Origin: Clostridium_I sp963725425
GTDB lineage: Bacteria > Bacillota > Clostridia > Clostridiales > Clostridiaceae
Direction: 5' to 3'
DNA length: 64,000 nt
Assembly (NCBI GenBank): GCA_963725425.1
Contig: CAVRYJ010000006.1
Span: forward strand, 248,001 to 312,000
Below are positions 18,803-27,881 of the stretch, piece after piece; position 1 is the first letter of the stretch, and each line of letters begins with the position of its first letter. The translations under genes and the position numbers were made by a program. Under the pieces are notes generated by a model. The model had not been told where the DNA came from, ran no database searches, and saw only the letters and a list, made by a program, of their open reading frames with translations.

Positions 18803-19951
18803 ATGAGAGTTGCTTTGTTTACCGATACCTTTTTACCACAAGTAAATGGTGTTACAAACACTTTAAACAAACTTATAGAGTATTATAAAACACAAAATAT
18901 ACAGTATCTCGTTTTTGCACCAGACAGCTACTGTGATCTAAAGCAAAATTACAATGTTGAGAAATTTACAAGCATTAAATTTTTTCTCTATCCTGAATGC
19001 AGATTGTCATTTCCTAATATTTTCAGATTAAGAAATTCGCTTATAAGGTTTAATCCAGATATTATTCATAATATGACTGAACTAAATATGGGTATAGCAG
19101 GTCTTACTTACGGAAAAAAATTACGGATACCAACTATATCAAGTTTTACTACAAATTTTTCACAATATTTGAAGTATTATAATTTAGATATATTTGAAAA
19201 CACTTCATGGAATTATATGCGCTGGTTTCATAATCAAAATGAAATCACCTTATGTCCATCTATGGAAACTAATAAGTTGCTTAAGAAACATGGAATACTG
19301 AATACAGGTATTTTTTCAAGAGGTGTTGATTTAGATAATTTCAATGAAAAATTAAGAAGCATTGATTTAAGAAAACAATTTGGAATTAATGATAAAATTG
19401 TTTTACTTTATGTTGGAAGAGTATCAAAGGAAAAGGACATTTATGTCCTGCAAGAGAGTTATGAAAAAATAGTAAATAAGTTTAAAGATAGAGTAGCACT
19501 TATTATTACGGGGGGTGGTCCTGAACTTAAAACATATAAGAAAAGTTTTCCAAGAGGCACGATATTTACAGGCTATAAAAGTGGGATAGAATTGGCACAA
19601 ATTTATGCTTCCAGTGATATTTTTATTTTTCCTTCGTCTACAGAAACATTTGGTAATGTAGTGCTAGAGGCTATGGCTTCTGGACTGCCGGTAATAGCAG
19701 CAGATGCTGGCGGTGTAAAAGATACTGTAAAAAATAAAATTAATGGAGTGTTATTTAAGCCTGGAGATGCAAGTGAGTTAACAGACTTAATTATTGAGAT
19801 TATTGAGAATGAAAGTATAAAGAATAGTATAAAGTGCAACGCTAGAAAAACTGTTTTAGAAAAATCGTGGACTTGTATATTTCAAAAACTTATTGAAACC
19901 TATGAACACGTCATATTCAATAAAAAACATAATATCAGCATAATTTCTTAA
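18803..19951 (+). CDS. GT4-family glycosyltransferase
   Basis: The 382-residue protein has the GT-B fold of retaining group 1 transferases. The N-terminal acceptor domain begins MRVALFTDTFLPQVNGVTN. The donor domain has VGRVSKEKD and the E-x7-E motif in STETFGNVVLEAMASGLP. This layout resembles enzymes that add glucose or mannose to diacylglycerol or phosphatidylinositol (Ugt/MgtA/PimB type), so a membrane glycolipid product is plausible. ATG 18803 is chosen because GGGGG lies just upstream; the longer frame from 18740 lacks a ribosome site. It is monocistronic, and its terminator is split by an inserted element. Confidence 0.82.
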   Translation: MRVALFTDTFLPQVNGVTNTLNKLIEYYKTQNIQYLVFAPDSYCDLKQNYNVEKFTSIKFFLYPECRLSFPNIFRLRNSLIRFNPDIIHNMTELNMGIAGLTYGKKLRIPTISSFTTNFSQYLKYYNLDIFENTSWNYMRWFHNQNEITLCPSMETNKLLKKHGILNTGIFSRGVDLDNFNEKLRSIDLRKQFGINDKIVLLYVGRVSKEKDIYVLQESYEKIVNKFKDRVALIITGGGPELKTYKKSFPRGTIFTGYKSGIELAQIYASSDIFIFPSSTETFGNVVLEAMASGLPVIAADAGGVKDTVKNKINGVLFKPGDASELTDLIIEIIENESIKNSIKCNARKTVLEKSWTCIFQKLIETYEHVIFNKKHNISIIS

Positions 19952-19986
19952 ATATATTTAAATTAGTAATCAAATAAAAAAACAAT

Positions 19987-20403
19987 GGTGAATTGAAAAA
20001 GTAACTTCCACTTTGTAGAGTTAACTTCCACCGTAAAAAAGTTCAAAAATATTTTTACATGAAAAAATGTTTATAATTACAGTTTTTATAGTAACATCGT
20101 AAAAATTGACTTATCTATAGCAAATTATTATTGTTTTAGGGTACAAAAAATAAAAGGTGAAAAATAACTTTTTTTTCGCGTATGTAAAATCCACCCCTGA
20201 TAATGTGGTAAATTAATACAAGATATTCAACAATAATATTTGTCTGATAAATGAAGCAAGCTGAATATCGAGTATAAGCATACTCTCTGGGTATACCTAA
20301 TCTTAGTATACTAATTAGTGAGAGTAAAATCCACCCATTACTTTGTAAGACTAACTTCCACTGATGAACGTGTTTGGGGTGGAAATTACTTTTTCAATTG
20401 AGC
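19987..20403. mobile_element. MITE-like element (417 bp) with IS21-like ends
   Basis: Imperfect terminal inverted repeats of about 25 bases (core AATTGAAAAAGTAA then TTCCAC) face each other at 19987 and 20403. Inside are several copies of sub-repeats, TTAACTTCCAC and TAAAATCCACCC, as in the multiple end repeats of IS21-type elements. No transposase fits. It is flanked by a 13-base direct repeat (ATAAAAAAACAAT at 19974-19986 and 20404-20416). Removing the element and one repeat rejoins a perfect hairpin, the likely terminator of the GT4 gene. Confidence 0.65.
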
Positions 20404-20439
20404 ATAAAAAAACAATTGATTTTTTTATTTGATTTTTTA

Positions 20440-20468
20440 TTGACAAGTTAGCTAATGTGATTTATTAT
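20440..20468 (+). promoter_or_regulatory. Sigma-A promoter of the marR-like gene
   Basis: TTGACA at 20440-20445 and TATTAT at 20463-20468 are separated by 17 bases, close to the consensus for vegetative sigma factor. GTTAGCTAA inside the spacer shares its core with the operator sites described next. Confidence 0.8.
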
Positions 20469-20470
20469 GT

Positions 20471-20489
20471 TGTTAGGGAAAACCTAACA
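20471..20489 (+). promoter_or_regulatory. Palindromic operator in the marR-like leader
   Basis: TGTTAGG and CCTAACA form a perfect 7-base inverted repeat around GAAAA, a few bases after the -10 box and just before the ribosome site. This is the usual position for MarR autorepression. The GTTAG core recurs upstream of lon. Confidence 0.65.
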
Positions 20490-20507
20490 AACTAATGAGG
20501 TGATCTT

Positions 20508-20897
20508 TTGGATGTAAATAAAAAGCTTTATGAAACTTATAGTGTATTTATGGAAATAAAGGGTGAGTGTTCATGTAAGTTAATTGATGAACTGAATATG
20601 TCAGAATTAACTCTTCGTCAAATTGAATATATAAAGAAATTTGATCAATATGATTGTGTTACTACGAGTAGATTGGCTAGGGATTTAGATTTATCTAAAC
20701 CATCTGTTACAGAAATGATAAAGAAGTTTATCAAACTAGAATGTATCTACAAGCAAAAATGTAATGAAGATGGCAGGGTGTATTATCTTCATCTTACAGA
20801 TAAGGGGAAATGCATTGCACGATTTGATGAAATAGCTATTAAAAGAGTAGTTGATAGAATCATAGAAAGTCTTGAAGAAGAAGAATTAATGCCCTAA
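20508..20897 (+). CDS. MarR-family transcriptional regulator (C-terminal frameshift)
   Basis: The 129-residue winged-helix protein shows SELTLRQIEYIKKF, the recognition region TTSRLARDLDLSKPSVTEMIKKF, and the wing CNEDGRVYYLHLTDKG. It starts at TTG 20508 after GAGGTGA. The frame ends at EEEELMP, but adding one A in TTAATG near 20888 gives EEELNALITLLSKVK with a stop at 20923, the usual MarR end, so the last helix is shifted out of frame as read. MarR proteins bind palindromes as dimers and often respond to small phenolic or redox signals. Its own promoter and the lon leader both carry GTTAG-type palindromes, so lon is a likely target. Confidence 0.82.
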   Translation: MDVNKKLYETYSVFMEIKGECSCKLIDELNMSELTLRQIEYIKKFDQYDCVTTSRLARDLDLSKPSVTEMIKKFIKLECIYKQKCNEDGRVYYLHLTDKGKCIARFDEIAIKRVVDRIIESLEEEELMP

Positions 20898-20940
20898 TAA
20901 CACTTTTATCAAAAGTTAAATAAAAAAATTTTTTTAAAAA

Positions 20941-20969
20941 TATAGTTAGTTTTATATTAACTAACTATA
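20941..20969 (+). promoter_or_regulatory. Perfect 11-bp palindrome upstream of lon (putative MarR operator)
   Basis: TATAGTTAGTT and AACTAACTATA are perfect inverted arms around a 7-base spacer, 32 bases before the GTG of lon. The shared GTTAG half-site with the marR leader suggests one regulator for both. Confidence 0.7.
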
Positions 20970-21000
20970 TTCAATGTAAAATAATTTGGAGATGATTATA

Positions 21001-23385
21001 GTGAAAGAATTAAATGTAAATAGAGAATTATCCTTAGTGGTTATACCAGATACAGTACTACTACCTGGAAAAAATACAACAATAAAAATCAGCAAAGAAA
21101 TTGGGAATCAATTTTACAAGAGGATTGTACAAGATGATTTTTATGGAGTTGCATTAGCTCTTAAACAAGGACATGATGGTAAATTATATGGAGAGGATGA
21201 TTTCTACCATGTTGGAACATTAGTCAAAATAGAGGACACAAAAGTATTAAGCGATGGTTATGAATTTGTTATAGATGTACTAGAACGAGTTGAAGTTAAG
21301 AAGTTTATTCCGGATGGTACAGATTACAGAATAGCTTACAATTTTATATCTGATATCACAGATTTAGATGAAGTAAATCAAAAAGAAATGATTAAGTATA
21401 TTAAAACTTTGGTATCTGAAATCAGCCAGAACTTTAGAGGTTCAGAAACTTATGTAGAATATATAAACCAAGTAGATGATATTACAGATATTATTTCTTA
21501 CTTATTTCCATTTATGAACTTATCTTTTGAAGATAGACAAGCGTTTTTAGAAATTCGTTCATTGAGAAGGAAAAGCTTGAGATTTTTAGATATATTAATT
21601 GAACAAAAAGAATCAATTAAATTCCAAATGGAAATAGCAACGAAATTTAATGAGAAGGTTAATAAAAATTACAGAGAAAATATGCTAAGGCAACAGCTTA
21701 AATCTATTCAAGAAGAGCTAGACGAAACAGAAGGAGGAAGCACAACTAAAAAGAAAAAAGATTATAGAGAATTAATTGAATCAGCTAATATGCCAGAGGA
21801 TGTTAAAGAAGTAGCAATGGATGAACTTGGTAAATTAGAAAGACAAGGGGATAACAGCTCAGAAGGAAATGTTATTGAAAATTATCTAGAACTCCTGACA
21901 AGTTTACCTTGGGGACAAAGTAAGGTTAAAGATATAGATATAGAATCTTCAAGAAAGTTATTAGATAAACAACACTATGGACTTGAAAAAGTTAAAGATC
22001 GTATAATTCAGCATTTAACAGTAATGAAATTAAAACAGAATAAGCAAGGTTCAATTTTATTATTAGTCGGACCTCCAGGAACTGGTAAAACAAGTTTAGG
22101 TAAGAGTATCGCTGAAGCTTTAGGACGTAAATATGTGAGAATTAGTCTCGGTGGAGTTAGAGATGAAGCGGAAATAAGAGGACACAGAAGAACTTATATT
22201 GGGGCATTACCAGGAAGGATAATCCAAGGAATTAAACGTGCAGGTGAAAAAAATCCCGTATTTATTTTGGATGAAATTGATAAATTGATGACATCTGGGA
22301 ATGGAGATCCTGCCAGTGCATTGCTGGAAGTTTTAGATTCTGAACAAAATAATACTTTCTCAGATCACTACTTAGACGTGCCTTATGATTTGTCTGAGGT
22401 GTTCTTTATTGCAACAGCAAACTCACTAGGTGATATTCCAGGACCATTAAGAGACCGTATGGAAATTATCGACATAAACAGTTATACAAGCTATGAAAAG
22501 TTTCATATAACAAAAGATCATCTAGTAGCTTCTGTATTTGAAGAAAATGGTTTAAATAATGATCAACTTCAAATTGAAGATGAAGCATTAAAAACAATTA
22601 TTGATAAGTATACTAGAGAAGCAGGTGTAAGAGGAATTAAACGTCAATTAGCAGCAGTGGCACGAGTATCAGCAGAAAAGATTGTACTTGGTAAAGTAGA
22701 TTTACCTTATATAGTTAAAGATAGTATGCTATTAGACATATTAGGGCAAGAACTTGCTATCCACGATATGGTAGGTAAAAACAATGCGCCAGGGGTTGTT
22801 ACTGGGCTTGCATGGACACCAGTTGGTGGAGAAATATTATTCATTGAAGGTGCACTTATGCCAGGAACAGGTCAATTGATACTTACAGGGCAACTAGGAG
22901 ATGTAATGAAGGAATCAGCTAAAATTGCTCAAAGTTTGATTCGGTCAAGACTAGCTTTAAATTTGAAATATATTGAACTTAATAAAAATGATTTACACAT
23001 TCATGTACCAGCAGGAGCTATTCCAAAGGATGGGCCATCTGCAGGAGTATCATTGTTTACAACTATTGCCTCTTTAGTAACAGGACGTAAAGTTGATCCT
23101 AAAATGGCAATGACAGGTGAAATTTCATTAAGAGGAGCAGTGCTTCCTGTAGGCGGAATTAAAGAAAAAGTACTTGCAGCTCATCGCTCAGGAATAAAAC
23201 GTATAATTTTACCAAAAGATAATGAAAAAGATATAATGGATATCCCAAAAGATGTTCGAAATGAATTACAATTTATACTTGTGACCACTATTGAAGATGT
23301 AATAAAAGAAACTATTGGAATAAAATTGCCCAAACCAGCTATACTAGAAATGGCAACAAAAACTGTAAGTGGCGCTAGTGTTTAG
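21001..23385 (+). CDS. lon: ATP-dependent protease LonA
   Basis: The 794-residue protein is a full-length LonA, a cytoplasmic ring-shaped protease that degrades damaged and regulatory proteins. Its order is the N-terminal substrate-recognition domain (1-200), a coiled-coil linker, the AAA module (Walker A GPPGTGKTS near residue 357, Walker B VFILDEIDK), and the protease domain. The latter has the catalytic serine in PKDGPSAGVS (about 679) and the lysine in GGIKEKVLAAHR. GTG 21001 is preferred because GGAG sits 8 bases upstream; earlier starts overlap the ribosome site. It follows the MarR gene with a palindromic operator between them, unlike the usual clpX-lon setting. Confidence 0.95.
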   Translation: MKELNVNRELSLVVIPDTVLLPGKNTTIKISKEIGNQFYKRIVQDDFYGVALALKQGHDGKLYGEDDFYHVGTLVKIEDTKVLSDGYEFVIDVLERVEVKKFIPDGTDYRIAYNFISDITDLDEVNQKEMIKYIKTLVSEISQNFRGSETYVEYINQVDDITDIISYLFPFMNLSFEDRQAFLEIRSLRRKSLRFLDILIEQKESIKFQMEIATKFNEKVNKNYRENMLRQQLKSIQEELDETEGGSTTKKKKDYRELIESANMPEDVKEVAMDELGKLERQGDNSSEGNVIENYLELLTSLPWGQSKVKDIDIESSRKLLDKQHYGLEKVKDRIIQHLTVMKLKQNKQGSILLLVGPPGTGKTSLGKSIAEALGRKYVRISLGGVRDEAEIRGHRRTYIGALPGRIIQGIKRAGEKNPVFILDEIDKLMTSGNGDPASALLEVLDSEQNNTFSDHYLDVPYDLSEVFFIATANSLGDIPGPLRDRMEIIDINSYTSYEKFHITKDHLVASVFEENGLNNDQLQIEDEALKTIIDKYTREAGVRGIKRQLAAVARVSAEKIVLGKVDLPYIVKDSMLLDILGQELAIHDMVGKNNAPGVVTGLAWTPVGGEILFIEGALMPGTGQLILTGQLGDVMKESAKIAQSLIRSRLALNLKYIELNKNDLHIHVPAGAIPKDGPSAGVSLFTTIASLVTGRKVDPKMAMTGEISLRGAVLPVGGIKEKVLAAHRSGIKRIILPKDNEKDIMDIPKDVRNELQFILVTTIEDVIKETIGIKLPKPAILEMATKTVSGASV

Positions 23386-23431
23386 AGTTTCACGATTGGT
23401 TAGTAGTAGCTTATTTTAAAAATACTAAATG

Positions 23432-23471
23432 AAAGATTGAAGCCTTGTATATAAGGACTTCAATCTTTTTA
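23432..23471 (+). terminator. Terminator after lon
   Basis: AAAGATTGAAG and CTTCAATCTTT pair around a 15-base loop and run into a T-stretch about 45 bases after the lon stop. Confidence 0.85.
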
Positions 23472-23805
23472 ATTTATCACATGACTACCATATTAAAAAA
23501 CTTTAGCAAAAGTGCAGGAAATTGGATGAAAAATAATTTTGAAGAATGGAAATTAGAAACTATGGAAATTATATTAATATGAGAAATGCTATGCATGATT
23601 TTAATTTAAATCATTTATAACCATTTATAACTTGAACGTGTTTAAAGTAATAAAGCATAACTTATTGATTTTAATTATAATAAAGCTTGATTAATTATAA
23701 TCTATTGTATATAATGGCTATAGGATATAAATACTTAATTTTTACACTAACAGAACATAACAAAACTTATTCGAAATAATTTAATTAAAAGAAAGGAAAA
23801 CAACT
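23472..23805. other. Intergenic region without supported gene
   Basis: AT-rich DNA between the lon terminator and the small HTH gene. A 33-codon frame from ATG 23481 lacks a ribosome site and is not believed. No regulatory element could be identified with confidence. Confidence 0.4.
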
Positions 23806-24006
23806 ATGACAGATATTGACCTTAACGAAACTGAAATTATGACAGTCAGTGAAGTGGCTGCGTATTTAAAGATTAGTGAAGTAACTACATATAAACTAGT
23901 TCAGCAAGGTAAAATCCCAGCTTTTAAAATTGGACGACATTGGAGAGTAAAGAGGACTGATCTTGGAGAGTTTATAGAAAAGTTGAAACATGGTGAGAGA
24001 TTATAG
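23806..24006 (+). CDS. Excisionase/MerR-type small DNA-binding protein
   Basis: The 66-residue protein is almost entirely one winged-helix domain of the excisionase family: IMTVSEVAAYLKISEVTTYKL is the helix-turn-helix, and GRHWRVKRTDLGEFI the wing and closing helix. ATG 23806 follows AAAGGAAA. Such proteins occur as phage or ICE excisionases, but also as free-standing chromosomal regulators. No integrase, attachment site or phage gene is nearby, so a chromosomal role is more likely. Its target is unknown. Confidence 0.8.
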   Translation: MTDIDLNETEIMTVSEVAAYLKISEVTTYKLVQQGKIPAFKIGRHWRVKRTDLGEFIEKLKHGERL

Positions 24007-24455
24007 TAATTTAACCTTTTGACCTGCGGTCTAAATTAGTTTTTATAGTAGTAAAGGATAACTATGAAAAAAGATGAATGAATATAAATTTAGTTGCCCA
24101 ATTATTCCAAGTATGGATGCTATATTTATTCAAGTTTTTTCACATGTAGTCAACTATAAAAAACGGATTAATCTATTGAACTATACTGATAATTATAAAT
24201 ATATTACTTAGCATAATTTATTTATGGCAAAAGTTATATTTTAATTACTTATGGCAAACACTTTAATTTTAGTTATATAGTTTATCTGATTTGATTGAAA
24301 ATATTAATACTCAAAATTAAACATAAATACCATTAAATAAATGTTGTTCACCCCTTTGATGAGTGGGCTTGATTTTTATGGCGTTTTATATGAATAATAT
24401 TAAAAAACAAAAAATATATATAATGTTAAAGTATCTTTAACAGACAGGAGATAAG
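24007..24455. other. Intergenic region, no convincing gene
   Basis: 449 bases of AT-rich DNA. A 45-codon frame from ATG 24074 has no clear ribosome site and no recognisable motif. A short CACCC/GTGGG stem near 24350 in front of the RNase J gene may be structural. Nothing else stands out. Confidence 0.4.
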
Positions 24456-26126
24456 ATGAAAGCAAAAACTAGAAACAAAGTTAAAGTTATTCCACTAGGA
24501 GGACTAGGGGAAATTGGAAAAAATATTACAGCTATAGAATACGGTGAAGAAATAATTGTTATTGATTGTGGCTTAGCTTTTCCGGGTGTAGAACTATATG
24601 GTGTTGATTTAGTAATACCTGATATAACATATTTGCTAAATAATAGGGAAAAAGTAAAAGGTATATTTTTGACACATGGACATGAAGATCACATAGGGGC
24701 GCTACCATATGTTTTAAAGCAACTTAATGTGCCGGTTTATGGAACAAAGCTGACTTTAGGCCTTGTGAAAAGCAAGCTTGAGGAGCATAAGATACTTTCT
24801 GACTGCACACTTGTTGAGGTTAACCCAGGAGAAGAAATTAAGACTGATAGATTCAAAATTGAATTTATCAGAACATGCCACAGTATAGCAGATGCATGCG
24901 CCATAGCTATACATACTCCAGAAGGTGTAATAGTTCATACAGGAGATTTTAAAATAGATTATACTCCTATAGATGGAGAGACAATAGATCTTCACCGTTT
25001 TGCAAAATTAGGAAAACAGGGAGTACTACTGTTAATGGCAGATAGTACTAATGTTGAACGTACTGGGTATACAATTTCAGAGAAGGTTATAGGTGAGAAT
25101 TTAACAAGGATTTTCGGAAATGCGAAGGGTCGAGTAATTGTAGCTTCCTTTGCATCAAATATTAATAGAGTTCAAGAAATTATTAATTCATCTCTATTTT
25201 ATGGAAGGAAGATTGCCTTTAGTGGAAGAAGTATGGAGAAAATCTCTAGTATAGCTATGGAACTAGGATATATGAATTTACCTGAAGACCAACTTATAAG
25301 TGTAGATGATATACACAAATATCCTGCTGAGAAAATAACAATTATAACTACAGGAAGTCAAGGAGAACCAATGGCTGCTCTTTCAAGAATTGCTTCTTCA
25401 ACTCATAAAAAAATTACAATTGAAAAGGGCGATATGGTAATTATTTCAGCTTCACCTATTCCGGGAAATGAAAAATTAATATCTAAACTCATAGATGCGC
25501 TGTTTAAGAAGGGTGCAGAGGTAATTTACAATGCTATAGAAGAAGTCCATGTTTCAGGTCATGCTTGTCAAGAAGAACTGAAATTAATTCATACTTTAGT
25601 AAAACCTAGGTTTTTTATGCCTGTACATGGTGAATATAGACATCTTAGGCAACATGGATTACTAGCTGAGGGTCTTGGCATGGACTCTAAAAATATATTT
25701 ATTTTAGAAACAGGTCAAGTACTTGAACTTAGCAGAAATGGAGCTAGGGTATCTGGAATAGTACCATCAGGTGCGGTTATGATAGATGGACTTGGTATAG
25801 GTGATGTTGGTAATATGGTACTTAGAGATAGAAAACATCTGTCAGAAGATGGAATAATAACAGTAGTAGTAACCCTAAGTAAAGAATCAATTACTGTACT
25901 TTCAGGACCTGATATTATTACAAGAGGATTTGTTTATGAAAGAGAATCTAAAGATTTATTAAGCGAAGTAAGAGACGTAGTAAAAGTAGAGTTAGATAAA
26001 TGTATAGATAAAAAAATTACAGATTCATATATAATAAAATCTAAAATAAAATATTCTTTAGGAGAATTTATATATATCAAAACAAGAAGAAAACCTATTG
26101 TTATACCAATAATTATGGAAATTTAA
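24456..26126 (+). CDS. rnj: Ribonuclease J
   Basis: The 556-residue enzyme is a metallo-beta-lactamase/beta-CASP RNase that turns over and matures mRNA and rRNA, with 5'-3' exo- and endonuclease activity. It has the zinc motif LTHGHEDHIGALP near residue 72, HTGDFKID, ADSTNVERTGY and the beta-CASP motif ending VSGHACQEE with MPVHGEYRHL. The C-terminal domain is present and the length is normal. ATG 24456 follows CAGGAG. It is monocistronic, closed by a strong terminator. Confidence 0.93.
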   Translation: MKAKTRNKVKVIPLGGLGEIGKNITAIEYGEEIIVIDCGLAFPGVELYGVDLVIPDITYLLNNREKVKGIFLTHGHEDHIGALPYVLKQLNVPVYGTKLTLGLVKSKLEEHKILSDCTLVEVNPGEEIKTDRFKIEFIRTCHSIADACAIAIHTPEGVIVHTGDFKIDYTPIDGETIDLHRFAKLGKQGVLLLMADSTNVERTGYTISEKVIGENLTRIFGNAKGRVIVASFASNINRVQEIINSSLFYGRKIAFSGRSMEKISSIAMELGYMNLPEDQLISVDDIHKYPAEKITIITTGSQGEPMAALSRIASSTHKKITIEKGDMVIISASPIPGNEKLISKLIDALFKKGAEVIYNAIEEVHVSGHACQEELKLIHTLVKPRFFMPVHGEYRHLRQHGLLAEGLGMDSKNIFILETGQVLELSRNGARVSGIVPSGAVMIDGLGIGDVGNMVLRDRKHLSEDGIITVVVTLSKESITVLSGPDIITRGFVYERESKDLLSEVRDVVKVELDKCIDKKITDSYIIKSKIKYSLGEFIYIKTRRKPIVIPIIMEI

Positions 26127-26132
26127 TTTAAA

Positions 26133-26174
26133 TAAAAACGCTCTAAAATCTTAATTAAGATTAGAGCGTTTTTA
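26133..26174 (+). terminator. Terminator after rnj
   Basis: AAAAACGCTCTAA pairs perfectly with TTAGAGCGTTTTT around an AT-rich loop that is itself self-complementary (ATCTTAATTAAGAT). The A-tract and T-tract make it potentially bidirectional. Confidence 0.9.
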
Positions 26175-26401
26175 TTTTTATCGAATTTTTATTTTTTGAA
26201 TATTTTATTTTAATTTTGGGAAATTCATTAAAGCATTCAAAAGAAATCTTAGTAATGAAATTTAAAGTTGAAATAACTTTATAAAATGGCTTTAAAGATT
26301 TTTTCTACTATGGTAATATAATCTTGTATAGAGAAATAATGTATGCTATATAGAAAGATACAGCCCATGGCAAGGTTAATTTTACTCAGAAGTTAATAAA
26401 A

Positions 26402-26416
26402 TAGTAAACGTTGTCA
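26402..26416 (+). promoter_or_regulatory. cre-like CcpA site before the GH1 gene
   Basis: TAGTAAACGTTGTCA fits the catabolite-responsive element consensus WTGNAARCGNWWWCW at 12-13 of 15 positions. It lies just upstream of the ribosome site of the GH1-GH31-ROK unit, a position that gives roadblock or promoter repression. Confidence 0.55.
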
Positions 26417-26444
26417 AAAAACAAACAAAAGGAGAAGAGACATT

Positions 26445-27869
26445 ATGTTAAGTGAATTTCCTAATGATTTTCTATGGGGCTCTGCTTCAGCCGCATATCA
26501 AGTTGAAGGGGCATGGAATGAAGATGGCAAAGGACCGTCAGTTTGGGATGGTTATTCAAAAGTCCAAGGCAAAACTTTTGAAAACACAAATGGTGATGTG
26601 GCCATAGATCATTACCATAGATATAAAGAAGATGTTGCTTTAATGGCTGAAATGGGACTTAAGGCCTACAGATTTTCTGTATCTTGGTCAAGAATATATC
26701 CAAAAGGAAGAGGAAAATTAAATGTAAAAGGTCTGGAATTTTATAAAAAACTTGTAGATGAGTTATTAAAATATAATATTGAGCCTGTTTTAACTTTGTA
26801 TCATTGGGATTTACCTCAAGGATTACAAGATTTATATGGAGGTTTTGAGTCCAGAGATATAATAGATGATTTCGAAAATTATTGCATAACCCTATTTAAA
26901 GTATTTAAGGATAAGGTTAAGTACTGGGTAACCTTTAATGAACAAAATGTATTTACGAGTCTTGGGTATAGATACGCCGCTCATCCACCAGGAGATACAG
27001 ATATAAAAAAATACTATAAGGTAAATCATATTGTAAATCTAGCAAATGCAAGGGCAATAATAGCATTTAGAAAATATGTTCCAAAAGGTAAAATAGGTCC
27101 AAGTTTTGGAATGGGACCAACTTATCCATTAGATTGTAACCCTAAGAATGTGCTGGCAGGAGACGATGCTGAGGAATATTTTAATCATTGGTGGCTTGAC
27201 GTATATTGTTTTGGAAAATATCCAGCTATTGCTTTAAATCACTTAAAGAAGCTGAAAATCGCCCCAGAAATAACAGAGGATGATGTTAAACTATTGAAAG
27301 CTGCGAGTCCTGACTTCATAGGTTTAAATTACTATCATGGTGGAACAGTTATGGCAAAAAATAATACTGAGCTTACATCTGCAACCGTAAGCAAAACAGA
27401 CCCTTATTTAATTAAAGGAGAAGATATAGAAGATAAATTATTTGAATCTATTTCAAATCCATTTTTAAAGAAAACTGAATGGAATTGGGAGATAGATCCT
27501 GAAGGTTTAAGAATAGCATTAAGAAGATTGACAAGTAGATATGACATTCCTATTATGGTAACAGAAAATGGAATAGGAGCAATTGATAAGCTTTGTGAGG
27601 ATAATACAGTAAATGATGATTATAGAATAGAATATTTAAAAACGCATATTATGGCATGCAGGGAAGCTATTGACGACGGAGTAAATCTAATAGGTTATTT
27701 AACTTGGTCATTTACAGACTTACTAAGCTGGTTAAATGGTTATAAAAAAAGGTACGGATTTGTTTATGTAAATAGAGACGAGCATTCACAAAAGGATTTA
27801 AGAAGGATAAAGAAAAAAAGCTTTTATTGGTATAAAAATCTAATAAAAACCAATGGTAATAATTTATGA
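26445..27869 (+). CDS. GH1 glycosidase with 6-phospho-beta-glucosidase signature
   Basis: The 474-residue TIM-barrel retaining enzyme has the acid/base glutamate in TFNEQN, the nucleophile in VTENGIG, and FLWGSASAAYQVEGA at the N terminus. Near the C terminus the sugar-recognition loop reads LLSWLNGYKKRYGF: Ser428, Lys435 and Tyr437 replace the Glu/Phe of plain beta-glucosidases and match the phosphate-binding triad of phospho-beta-glycosidases. It therefore probably hydrolyses 6-phospho-beta-glucosides in the cytoplasm. No PTS genes are near; the kinase at 30233 could supply the phosphate. It is followed 12 bases later by the alpha-xylosidase gene, in one operon. Confidence 0.88.
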   Translation: MLSEFPNDFLWGSASAAYQVEGAWNEDGKGPSVWDGYSKVQGKTFENTNGDVAIDHYHRYKEDVALMAEMGLKAYRFSVSWSRIYPKGRGKLNVKGLEFYKKLVDELLKYNIEPVLTLYHWDLPQGLQDLYGGFESRDIIDDFENYCITLFKVFKDKVKYWVTFNEQNVFTSLGYRYAAHPPGDTDIKKYYKVNHIVNLANARAIIAFRKYVPKGKIGPSFGMGPTYPLDCNPKNVLAGDDAEEYFNHWWLDVYCFGKYPAIALNHLKKLKIAPEITEDDVKLLKAASPDFIGLNYYHGGTVMAKNNTELTSATVSKTDPYLIKGEDIEDKLFESISNPFLKKTEWNWEIDPEGLRIALRRLTSRYDIPIMVTENGIGAIDKLCEDNTVNDDYRIEYLKTHIMACREAIDDGVNLIGYLTWSFTDLLSWLNGYKKRYGFVYVNRDEHSQKDLRRIKKKSFYWYKNLIKTNGNNL

Positions 27870-27881
27870 GGGGGCTAGAAT

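Noticed and set aside
23806..24006. Prophage or integrative element suggested by an excisionase-like gene
   Set aside because: No integrase, phage structural gene, tRNA or direct-repeat attachment site is nearby. The gene sits between lon and rnj as a stand-alone regulator.
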